Below are positions 1 through 6,226 of a stretch of DNA of 19,261 nucleotides, piece by piece; positions within the stretch are counted from its first letter, which is position 1, and each line of letters begins with the position of its first letter. The translations under genes and the position numbers were made by a program. This stretch comes from Gammaproteobacteria bacterium (GTDB taxonomy: Bacteria > Pseudomonadota > Gammaproteobacteria > Poriferisulfidales > Oxydemutatoraceae), in the NCBI GenBank assembly GCA_007570905.1, contig RKSI01000091.1, positions 1 through 19,261 on the forward strand. Reading direction: 5' to 3'. The notes beneath the pieces are model-generated. The model saw only the letters and a program-made list of their open reading frames with translations. It was not told the DNA's origin and ran no database searches.

Positions 1-653
1 TGCTCGTTGATTTCAGGCCAGTGGCGGTGCCGCGACGCCTTGTATGCCTTGAAGTTCTCGCCGCATTCGCCGAGCAGCAGGCCGGTTTGCGCGCGCCGCC
101 CGGCGCCGCTGACGCCGGATTTGGAGTCGGCAATCAGGCACGACACATCGGCGGCCCCCGCCTCCAGCGCCGGTTTCAGGCCGAGGATGACCGAAGTCGG
201 GTAGCAGCCGGGATTGGCGACCAGGCGCGCGCCGCGGATTTTGTCGCGGTTCATTTCCGGCAGCCCGTACACCGCCTGCGCCAGCAGGCCGGGACAGGCG
301 TGCTCCTCGCCGTGCCAGCGTTGCCATTCGCCGGCGTCGGACAGGCGGAAGTCGGATGCCAGGTCTATCACGCGCACGCCGGACGCCAGCCATTGTTCGG
401 CCTGTTTCATCGCCACGCCGTTCGGCGTTGCGAAGAACACGACATCCAGTTCGCCGGCGCCGGCGGCGTCAAGGGTGTCGCGGTAGCGCAGCGCGGTCTT
501 GTCGCGCATCGCCGGGAATTCCGGCGCGAGCGGCTGCCCGGCGCGGCTGCGCGAGACCAGATGCGCAAGTTCCACTTGCGGATGGCCGAGCAACAGGCGC
601 GCCAATTCAAGGCCGGTGTAGCCGGCGGCGCCGATGACTGCCGCGCGTATCAT
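1..653 (-). CDS. argC: N-acetyl-gamma-glutamyl-phosphate reductase, C-terminus cut by window edge
   Basis: The protein catalyses the NADPH-dependent reduction of N-acetylglutamyl phosphate to the semialdehyde, the third step of arginine synthesis, in the cytoplasm. The minus-strand translation starts at the ATG at 653 with MIRAAVIGAAGYTGLELARL, the N-terminal Rossmann motif of the family. It continues through FFATPNGVAM and the catalytic cysteine motif NPGCYPTS to the conserved HRHWPEIN near the edge. About 217 codons are present, against about 310-345 in the family, so roughly the last third lies beyond base 1. No Shine-Dalgarno is visible. A TACACT hexamer on the minus strand (662-667) sits 8 bases before the ATG, so the transcript could be nearly leaderless (inference). 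It diverges from hemJ. Confidence 0.95.
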   Translation of the reverse strand, partial: MIRAAVIGAAGYTGLELARLLLGHPQVELAHLVSRSRAGQPLAPEFPAMRDKTALRYRDTLDAAGAGELDVVFFATPNGVAMKQAEQWLASGVRVIDLASDFRLSDAGEWQRWHGEEHACPGLLAQAVYGLPEMNRDKIRGARLVANPGCYPTSVILGLKPALEAGAADVSCLIADSKSGVSGAGRRAQTGLLLGECGENFKAYKASRHRHWPEINE

Positions 654-727
654 GGCCGATAGTGTATGCGCTGGGCGCCCGCCGGCAAAACCGCCGGCGC
701 GCGGCGCTGGCGCGAGGGCGGCGGCGC

Positions 728-736
728 TGGTATCAT
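728..736 (+). promoter_or_regulatory. possible extended -10 promoter of hemJ
   Basis: TGGTATCAT fits the TGnTATAAT extended -10 pattern. It would give a transcription start near 743 and a leader of about 30 bases before the hemJ ATG. No good -35 is visible, which is tolerable for an extended -10. The surrounding 654-773 is a GC-rich divergent spacer with a repeated GCCGGC motif. Confidence 0.35.
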
Positions 737-773
737 CCGGGCCGGTTCATTTCTTTTCATCGGCAATTTCACA

Positions 774-1208
774 ATGGCATTTTACTGGTTCAAGGCGCTG
801 CACCTGGTCTTTATGGTGACCTGGTTCGCCGGCCTGTTCTACCTGCCGCGGCTGTTCGTCTATCACGCGGCGGCCACGGACGCCGCCGGCATCGAGCGCT
901 TCAAGGTGATGGAGCGCAAACTGTTCGTCGGCATCATGACGCCCGGCGCGGTGCTGACGCTGCTGTTCGGCATCGGCGCGTATCTGACCAGCCCCAGGCC
1001 CTACGCCGCCGCCGCCTGGATGCACGCCAAACTCGCGCTGGTCGCTCTGCTGGCCGGCTACCATGTCTGGTGCGGCTTTCTGCTGGCGGCCTTCCGGCGC
1101 GGCGCCAACCGCCACAGCCATGTCTGGTATCGCTGGTTCAACGAGGCGCCGGTCGCGGCGCTGATCGGCATTGTGCTGCTGGCGGTGCTGGGGCCGGTGT
1201 CGCGCTGA
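774..1208 (+). CDS. hemJ: HemJ-type protoporphyrinogen IX oxidase (UPF0093 membrane protein)
   Basis: HemJ is the oxygen-independent membrane enzyme that oxidises protoporphyrinogen IX to protoporphyrin IX in heme synthesis. This 144-aa protein has the family's usual length of about 140-150. It opens MAFYWFKALHLVFMVTWFAG and continues LFYLPRLFVYH, holding the conserved N-terminal His and the YLPRLFVYH stretch. A second conserved block, MHAKLALVALLAGYH, follows, and about four hydrophobic segments are predicted by eye. I chose the ATG at 774 rather than an upstream in-frame ATG at 666. The extra 36 residues are Arg/Gly-rich and unlike the family, and a candidate promoter lies between the two. 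No strong ribosome site is visible. The gene converges on the small minus-strand gene that ends at 1218, with 9 bases between them. Confidence 0.9.
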   Translation: MAFYWFKALHLVFMVTWFAGLFYLPRLFVYHAAATDAAGIERFKVMERKLFVGIMTPGAVLTLLFGIGAYLTSPRPYAAAAWMHAKLALVALLAGYHVWCGFLLAAFRRGANRHSHVWYRWFNEAPVAALIGIVLLAVLGPVSR

Positions 1209-1217
1209 GGCGGCGGG

Positions 1218-1280
1218 TCAACTGCGGATACAGCCGTAAAACGACGCCACGGTGCCGGCGAAACTTGCGACATTGACGAC
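1218..1280 (-). other. putative core peptide with a tandem 7-residue repeat
   Basis: Residues 101-120 of the NHLP-like protein, after a PG that could stand in for the usual GG/GA cleavage site, read VV, then NVASFAG, TVASFYG, then CIRS. The two 7-mers share VASF and the final Gly. Their codons differ at nearly every shared position: GTC/GTG, GCA/GCG, AGT/TCG and TTC/TTT. The Ser codons come from different blocks. So the peptide is repeated while the DNA is not. The cleavage position is a guess. Confidence 0.5.
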
Positions 1281-1580
1281 GCCGGGCACATCGCGGCCCA
1301 GTTCCTGGTCGTCATGCCCCTTCATCTTCGGCCTTTGCGGCAGGACGAAATACCAGGTTTTGTTGGTGTTGACGACAAACCTCGCGTCTATCCCCTCAGG
1401 CAGCGCCACGCCCAGCGACTTCAGCAGGTCGTCCGCGCCTTTCTTCGCCTTGAGGCGGCGGCGGTACTGCTTGTCCTTGCGGCATTTCAGCGACAGTTCG
1501 TAGAGCTGCTCGTTCTGGTACTGGCAAACTTCCCAGTCCACATTGTCCGGCGCGGTTTCTGCGTCTTTCATTTCTTTCAT
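1218..1580 (-). CDS. NHLP-type (nitrile-hydratase-alpha-like) leader peptide, candidate RiPP precursor
   Basis: This 120-aa protein fits the layout of NHLP leader peptides, the precursors of proteusin-type ribosomal peptides. Residues 24-50 form a charged helix (EQLYELSLKCRKDKQYRRRL) matching the usual 'A..D..F..RL..dP' part. Residues 51-82 read DLLKSLGVALPEG, then IDARFVVNTNKTWYFVLPQ, very close to the family pattern 'lGv.lPeGv.v.V.entp.t.yfVLP'. The metal-binding CxLCSC motif of true nitrile hydratase is absent, as in the leaders. After Pro99-Gly100 comes a 20-residue hydroxyl- and aromatic-rich tail with one Cys. The start ATG at 1580 has GGGAA 7 bases upstream; Met4 is an alternative. It is the last gene of a minus-strand unit, 36 bases after a kinase. 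The family assignment is by eye, and the precursor role is inferred. Confidence 0.72.
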   Translation of the reverse strand: MKEMKDAETAPDNVDWEVCQYQNEQLYELSLKCRKDKQYRRRLKAKKGADDLLKSLGVALPEGIDARFVVNTNKTWYFVLPQRPKMKGHDDQELGRDVPGVVNVASFAGTVASFYGCIRS

Positions 1581-1616
1581 CGTGCGTTCCCGTGCGTTAC
1601 ATTCTGCCCGCCTATT

Positions 1617-2288
1617 CTACTCCTCCCTGTCAAGCAAGCGGCGCCACCCGCGCAAATTGCGTTGGTCGCGGTGCGCCTTGTCGCGCAGGCCGAGGCGGAA
1701 GGCGGCGGCCATCCACAGCGTGGGCGGGTGCAGGTATTGCGGCATCCGGTTGAAATCAACGATAACCGGCCACCAGCCGTGTTCGTCCCGCGCCACCACG
1801 GTGTTTTTGGAGTGGAGGTCAATGTCGTGCAGACCGTGGCGCGCGGCCTCGCCGATGATGAACTCGACGAACCCGGCCATCTCCTTCACCGAGACGCCGC
1901 TGTGCGGGTCTTGCAGCGCATCAAACACCGTCAGCCTGCTGACAAAACGCTGCACCAGAAAAGCGGCCCGCCCGCCGCCGCCGGGCGCCCACGCCAGCGG
2001 AACCGATGCATGGCGGCTTAGCGCCGCGATGGAATAAAAGGCCAGGTTGCGCCCGTACTCGTATTGCGCGAGGTTGACGCTGTAGCGCCTGCGGTATTTG
2101 GCGATGTAATACGGCTTGTACACCTTGACGACGGCGCGCTCGCCGCGATAGCGGCCCTCATAGACATGTGAGCGCGACCCTTCGGCGATGTAGCCGCTAA
2201 TCTCAATGTCGTCCGGCAGCGGCGGCGGCGGAATCTCGCCCATGAGTTTCTTCGCGCGCCGCCCCGCCAGCCACGCTCTCACGCCCAT
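1617..2288 (-). CDS. small HxD-type kinase, lipopolysaccharide-kinase-like
   Basis: This 223-aa protein carries a minimal protein-kinase-like fold. GYIAEGSRSHVYEG (about 32-45) resembles a glycine-rich loop. RAVVKVYKP supplies the Lys (about 55). HDIDLHSKN (154-162) holds the catalytic Asp157 and metal-binding Asn162, as in HGDLHPGN. VDFNRM (177-182) is the DFG equivalent. Relatives phosphorylate LPS core sugars (InaA/RfaP-like) or small molecules, and the true substrate is unknown. The ATG at 2288 was chosen because it lies 58 bases after the glycosyltransferase stop. An alternative ATG at 2243 would still keep the kinase core, and no strong ribosome site separates them. It lies between the GT4 gene and the NHLP-like gene on the same strand, so it could act on the glycan or on the peptide. 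Confidence 0.75.
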   Translation of the reverse strand: MGVRAWLAGRRAKKLMGEIPPPPLPDDIEISGYIAEGSRSHVYEGRYRGERAVVKVYKPYYIAKYRRRYSVNLAQYEYGRNLAFYSIAALSRHASVPLAWAPGGGGRAAFLVQRFVSRLTVFDALQDPHSGVSVKEMAGFVEFIIGEAARHGLHDIDLHSKNTVVARDEHGWWPVIVDFNRMPQYLHPPTLWMAAAFRLGLRDKAHRDQRNLRGWRRLLDREE

Positions 2289-2346
2289 GACACCACGCAC
2301 CCCCGCGCCGCAACCCCGCCCACCAGCCCCGCCTTGCGCCAGATGG

Positions 2347-3594
2347 TCATTGTCTGCGGCAGGCGCCGACCAGAACCTTTTCGTATTCCTTCGCCACCCT
2401 TTCCGCCGAAAAGAATCCCGCACGCCGCCGCAGCGCCTCGCGGTCGGGCGCGGTTTGCAGCGCCTTCTCCATTGCCGCCGCCAGCGCCGCATCGTCGCCG
2501 ACCGGGACCAAACCGCCCCATTTGCCGTTTTCCAGTATCTCCTGCGGCCCGTTCATTGTGCCGCCGACAGTGCTGATGACGGGGCAGCCACAAGCCATCG
2601 CCTCAATCAGGACATTGCACAAACTCTCGGCGCGCGAGGATACGACGAAAAGTCGCGCCCGGTGCATCAGCGCGAAAGGATTGCGTTTCCATCCGGGCAA
2701 ACTCACCCGTTCGGCAATGCCGAGTTCGGCGGCCAGATTTTCAAGCGCCGTGCGTTCGCCGCCTTCGCCGAGGATGACAAGGCGCAGTTTGGCATGATCT
2801 TCAAGGCGGGCGAACGCGCGAAGCAGCATCGGAAAGTCTTTTACTTCGTCCAGGCGGCCAACGGCGAGCACCACCGGCGGACAGCCGGGTTGCAGCCACG
2901 GATGCTCCGGCGTTTGCGCCGCGAGACGCTGCATTGCGGGCGTCACCACCGGGTTATAGACGACCGTGATTTTTTCACGCGGAACGCTCATCTGGCGCAC
3001 CAGGTTGCCCTTGGCCTCTTTTGAGACGGTGGTGACGGCGTCCGCATCGGACAAGACAATTTCCATCTGGCGTCGCTGCCTCTCACTCAGTGCATGGCCC
3101 ATAAAACCGTGGTTCGAGACGACGATGCGAACCCGTTGCTCCCCTGCAATTCTTCTCCCGAACACCGCCGCCATTTCGCTCTTTTTTCTCATCGGCACCA
3201 GGACATCCGGGCGCTCGCGGCGAATATATTCGACGATGCCGAGAGCGGCGTGGGATGTTCCCGATGTCAGAGAATCCCGGGTTTGTCGCCGCCGCAATGC
3301 GGCGCGCACGCGAAGCCGCGAAATCCACAGCGGACTCCAGCGCGGCCCGAGATGCGCGACGCGCACCGGCGCCGGAATCCGGCGCAATTCACGCCGGCGG
3401 CTGCGCCAGATTCGGGTGCCGAGCGTGAACACGCGCAGCGTCGCCGGAATGGCCGGCAGAAAGCTTCCCTTCGCGCTTATGAGCAGCAAATCCACCCGGT
3501 GCCCCATGCGCTCCAGTTCCGGCGCGAGATTCAACGCCGCCCGTTCAATGCCGTTGCCAGCCATGCTGTTGATTACAATGCCGATTTTAGCCAC
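2347..3594 (-). CDS. GT4-family glycosyltransferase (GT-B fold)
   Basis: This protein is predicted to transfer a sugar from an activated donor to a glycan or other acceptor at the cytoplasmic membrane face. The 415-aa sequence begins VAKIGIVINSMAGNGIERAA, the N-terminal GT-B acceptor-domain loop. The middle has VVSNHGFMGHA and the linker TVSKEAKGNL. The C-terminal donor domain has VLAVGRLDEVKDF, then SSRAESLCNVLIEAMACG with the E-x7-E pair (about Glu323 and Glu331) typical of GT4. The GTG start at 3594 is preferred over an ATG at 3630: GGGAGG sits 7 bases before the GTG, and homology begins directly there. It is the first gene of the minus-strand unit and diverges from the oxidoreductase at 3735. 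Confidence 0.9.
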   Translation of the reverse strand: MAKIGIVINSMAGNGIERAALNLAPELERMGHRVDLLLISAKGSFLPAIPATLRVFTLGTRIWRSRRRELRRIPAPVRVAHLGPRWSPLWISRLRVRAALRRRQTRDSLTSGTSHAALGIVEYIRRERPDVLVPMRKKSEMAAVFGRRIAGEQRVRIVVSNHGFMGHALSERQRRQMEIVLSDADAVTTVSKEAKGNLVRQMSVPREKITVVYNPVVTPAMQRLAAQTPEHPWLQPGCPPVVLAVGRLDEVKDFPMLLRAFARLEDHAKLRLVILGEGGERTALENLAAELGIAERVSLPGWKRNPFALMHRARLFVVSSRAESLCNVLIEAMACGCPVISTVGGTMNGPQEILENGKWGGLVPVGDDAALAAAMEKALQTAPDREALRRRAGFFSAERVAKEYEKVLVGACRRQ

Positions 3595-3601
3595 GGCGAA
3601 G

Positions 3602-3607
3602 CCTCCC
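3602..3607 (-). promoter_or_regulatory. ribosome binding site that sets the GT4 start
   Basis: The minus strand reads GGGAGG, with a 7-base spacer to the GTG at 3594. This favours the GTG over the in-frame ATG 36 bases upstream at 3630. Confidence 0.65.
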
Positions 3608-3709
3608 GGCGCACCCTTCTCCGGCGGCATCCGGCAGGCCGCGCGGCAACCCGCACGGGCTTTGCCCCGCCGCGAGAATCCGCCTTAAGTGCCCTTTCCG
3701 GCGCGGGTC

Positions 3710-3718
3710 TGCTACACT
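3710..3718 (+). promoter_or_regulatory. possible extended -10 promoter of the oxidoreductase operon
   Basis: TGCTACACT fits the extended -10 consensus TGnTATAAT and lies 16 bases before the ATG at 3735. It would give a leader of about 10 bases. No convincing -35 is present. I could not find a clear promoter for the divergent glycosyltransferase in the same 140-base spacer. Confidence 0.4.
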
Positions 3719-3734
3719 ACGCGCCATTGTTCTG

Positions 3735-4691
3735 ATGTCAGCAACCCATCAAATAGCCATTGTCGGGGCGCGCCGCGTGCGCCAGGGAACGGGGCCTTAC
3801 CTCGCGGCGGCGCTTGCCCGGCTGGGGCATGACATTCGGGGTATCGTCGGCACATCTGACGGCAGCGTTGCGGAGGCGGAACGGGCGCTGCGCCAAGATT
3901 ACCACATACAGACGAAAGGCTACACCAGTCTGGCCGCGCTGCTTGACGAGCAGACGGTGGACATACTCGTCATCGCAAGCCCGCACGACACGCATCTGGA
4001 ATACCTGCGCCAGGGCGTTACCGCCGGCTGCCATGTTTTCTGCGAGAAGCCGCTGTGGTTTCCGCCGCTTGCGGAAATGCCCGGCAGCGCCGACGACATC
4101 GCCGACGCGGTGTCGCGGATACTCGCGGTGGCGGCGGTCGCAGACCTGCACATCGGCGTCAATCTGCAATGGCCGTTCACGCTGGCGCATTACCGGCAAC
4201 TGCACCCGCTGCCAGACGACGCCGCGCAGATTCAGTCGTTTGACATGCGCCTGTCCCCCGCCAGCCAGGGGCGGGCGATGGTGTTGGACAGCGCGCCGCA
4301 CCTTATCAGCATGCTGCACGCGCTGCTCGGGCAGGGCGATGCCGAGAACCTTGAACTGCGCTGGCAGGATGATGAACAAACCCGCGCCGACATCGCGTTT
4401 GGCTACCGCCACCGCGCGGGCGCGACGCGGGTGCGGCTGGAATTGTCGCAGAGCAAACAGCAGCCGCGGCCCGCAGGCTATGCAATCAACGGCAACGCCG
4501 TCGAGCGGCGCGTCTGCATGGAAGATTATGTGCAGTCGCTGGCCGGCGGCGGCGGCGAAGTCACGATGCCGGACCTGCTGACCGAATCGGTGAGGCATTT
4601 TCTGGAGCAAGCCGGAAACCGCGCGCCCGGCGGCGAAGGCGGCATCGTCCACAGCCTGCGCCTGCTGCACCAACTGGTGAGCGCGGGCTGA
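3735..4691 (+). CDS. Gfo/Idh/MocA-family NAD(P)-dependent oxidoreductase
   Basis: Members of this family oxidise or reduce sugars, inositols or related compounds using NAD(P). The 318-aa protein has an N-terminal Rossmann domain: IAIVGARRVRQGTGPYLAAA (about 7-26), then SPHDTHLEYLRQGVTAGCH, then the hallmark CEKP (103-106). The C-terminal domain has DSAPHLISML (185-194), where Asp185 and His189 are candidate catalytic residues. The dinucleotide loop GARRVRQGTG is not the plain GxGxxG form. Homologues with RQGxGP loops exist to my knowledge, but I do not know their substrate. The ATG at 3735 begins right at the family start. The gene lies 18 bases before the radical SAM gene, so the two are probably co-transcribed. 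Confidence 0.88.
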   Translation: MSATHQIAIVGARRVRQGTGPYLAAALARLGHDIRGIVGTSDGSVAEAERALRQDYHIQTKGYTSLAALLDEQTVDILVIASPHDTHLEYLRQGVTAGCHVFCEKPLWFPPLAEMPGSADDIADAVSRILAVAAVADLHIGVNLQWPFTLAHYRQLHPLPDDAAQIQSFDMRLSPASQGRAMVLDSAPHLISMLHALLGQGDAENLELRWQDDEQTRADIAFGYRHRAGATRVRLELSQSKQQPRPAGYAINGNAVERRVCMEDYVQSLAGGGGEVTMPDLLTESVRHFLEQAGNRAPGGEGGIVHSLRLLHQLVSAG

Positions 4692-4709
4692 CGGCGCGGC
4701 GCCGCAGTC

Positions 4710-6119
4710 ATGCAAAAAATTCATTCCGAATCCGGCGAAGTTCTCATCAGCATCTCGCCGCTGATTGACTGCCGGAATATCAAGACGGACAGCGCGGACG
4801 ACGCAGGCGGCACGGGCGGCGCCAACGGCGCGCCGTTGCACACCCGTGCGCGCGGCGATGCGGCGCGCGAGCGCCAGGCCGAACTGTCGCCGATTCACGA
4901 CTTCATGGGCAAATTGCTGCAACCCGGCGCCATCGGGCGCCTGGCAGAGTATGTGCGCTGGCAGGCGGCGTGGCGCGAGGGCTACGCCAACGGCATGTCA
5001 TTTGACGAGGCGCTTGCGACGGCGCCGGATTATGCGCCGCTGTCTATCAACCTCGACCTGACGACGGCGTGCAACTACCGCTGCGACCACTGCGTGGACA
5101 TGGACATCCTGAACACCGGCATCCGCTACGAACACGAGCGGCTGAAGGACTCGCTGACGCGGATGGCCGACAAGGGCCTGCGTTCGGTCATCCTGATTGG
5201 CGGCGGCGAGCCGACCGCCTACCCCGGCTTCGGCGACATCGTGCGCCACCTGAAGGACAGGGACATCAAGATTGGCGTCGTAACCAACGGCAGTTTGATG
5301 AAGAAGGTGCGCGAGGTCGCCGGCGTGATGGGCGAAGGCGACTGGGTGCGTCTGTCGCTCGACTCCGCCGACAACGGGACTTTCCGCGCGATGCACAAAC
5401 CCGTCAACGCGAAGTGCACGCTTGACTGGATATGCGAACAGATACCGGCCATCAAGGACGCCAACCCGGCGCTGCAAATCGGCTACAGTTTTATCATCGT
5501 GTGGCGCGACTGCCGCACCAACAACGCCGACATCATCGAGAATGTCGCCGAAATCGCCGCGGCCGCGGAGCGCGCCAAACGCTGGCGCTTTGATTACATC
5601 TCGCTGAAACCGTTCCTGACCCGCGCCGAGGAAAACAACGCCGAGATTGTGGACCTGGTTCGGGACGAGGAGCATCTCGGCGGCATCATGAAGACGATAC
5701 GCGGGGAAATCGAGCGCGCGAAACGGCAGCAGGACGATTCGTTCAAGGTGATTGAGAGCACCAATTTGCGGGTGCTTGAAAACGGCAGTTACAAAAACTA
5801 CACCGAACAGCCGCACAACTGCCATCTGCAGTTCTTCCGCCAGGTCGTCAGCCCGCTCGGCGTGTTCAACTGCCCCGTCTATCGCCATGTGCCGCAGGCG
5901 CTGATTGGCGGCAAACACGCCTACGCAACCGACGCGGACCGCCGCGAAACCCGCGACAACACACTGCGCCTGATCGAGGCGTTTGATGCGGCGGCGGAAT
6001 GCCGGGATGTGACCTGCCTCTACAACCACGCCAACTGGTTCATAGAAGACCTGATCCGCAACCCGGATAAACTGGGGTCGCTGGAGGCGGGCGAGGAGAG
6101 ACGGGATTACTTTCTTTAA
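4710..6119 (+). CDS. radical SAM enzyme with SPASM/twitch-like C-terminal cysteines
   Basis: Radical SAM enzymes cleave S-adenosylmethionine at a 4Fe-4S cluster to start radical chemistry on peptides, sugars or other substrates. In this 469-aa protein the cluster motif is CNYRCDHC (Cys121, 125, 128). The SAM-binding GGGEPT is at 164-169. The C-terminal part has Cys371 (HNCHLQFF), Cys388 (VFNCPVYR), and Cys431 and 436 (ECRDVTCLYNHANW), in a setting like the auxiliary-cluster domains of peptide-modifying enzymes. About 110 residues precede the core, with a Gly/Asp/Ala-rich low-complexity stretch near 27-50. The ATG at 4710 lacks a clear ribosome site, and translational coupling to the preceding gene is plausible. 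The substrate is unknown: a glycan sugar and the NHLP-like peptide are both possible. Confidence 0.88.
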   Translation: MQKIHSESGEVLISISPLIDCRNIKTDSADDAGGTGGANGAPLHTRARGDAARERQAELSPIHDFMGKLLQPGAIGRLAEYVRWQAAWREGYANGMSFDEALATAPDYAPLSINLDLTTACNYRCDHCVDMDILNTGIRYEHERLKDSLTRMADKGLRSVILIGGGEPTAYPGFGDIVRHLKDRDIKIGVVTNGSLMKKVREVAGVMGEGDWVRLSLDSADNGTFRAMHKPVNAKCTLDWICEQIPAIKDANPALQIGYSFIIVWRDCRTNNADIIENVAEIAAAAERAKRWRFDYISLKPFLTRAEENNAEIVDLVRDEEHLGGIMKTIRGEIERAKRQQDDSFKVIESTNLRVLENGSYKNYTEQPHNCHLQFFRQVVSPLGVFNCPVYRHVPQALIGGKHAYATDADRRETRDNTLRLIEAFDAAAECRDVTCLYNHANWFIEDLIRNPDKLGSLEAGEERRDYFL

Positions 6120-6175
6120 GCAAGTTATTGATATTGTCCGCGGCGGCGGGCCATCAATACCCTGAAGAAGAAAGC

Positions 6176-6226
6176 ATGACAGTTGCAGGCATTATGTCAC
6201 GGGGCATGGACAGATGTACCTGTTAG
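6176..6226 (+). CDS. possible 16-aa upstream ORF overlapping the carbamoyltransferase start
   Basis: The ATG at 6176 is preceded by a GA-rich ribosome-site-like tract (GAAGAAGAAAGC). It encodes MTVAGIMSRGMDRCTC and stops at 6226, 13 bases inside the carbamoyltransferase gene in another frame. That gene has no visible Shine-Dalgarno of its own, so this ORF could feed ribosomes into it by coupling. No homology is recognised and chance is quite possible. Confidence 0.2.
   Translation: MTVAGIMSRGMDRCTC

Noticed and set aside
679..700. GCCGGC inverted repeats between argC and hemJ as an operator
   Set aside because: GCCGGC is self-palindromic and very frequent in this GC-rich DNA, so the pairing is not significant.
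666..773. Longer HemJ start at 666
   Set aside because: The extra residues are Arg/Gly-rich, overlap the likely promoter, and the family begins at the ATG at 774.
1218..1580. Reading the small protein as a nitrile hydratase alpha subunit
   Set aside because: It is about 120 aa against about 200 for the enzyme and lacks the CxLCSC metal site; no beta subunit gene is near.
3738..6029. Long open frames on the minus strand opposite the oxidoreductase and radical SAM genes
   Set aside because: Their translations are Val/Ala/Arg/His-rich with no motif, while the plus strand has clear family motifs; high GC keeps antisense frames open.
6120..6213. Terminator or attachment site left of the carbamoyltransferase
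   Set aside because: I found no stem with a T-run and no direct repeat matching the islet's right edge.
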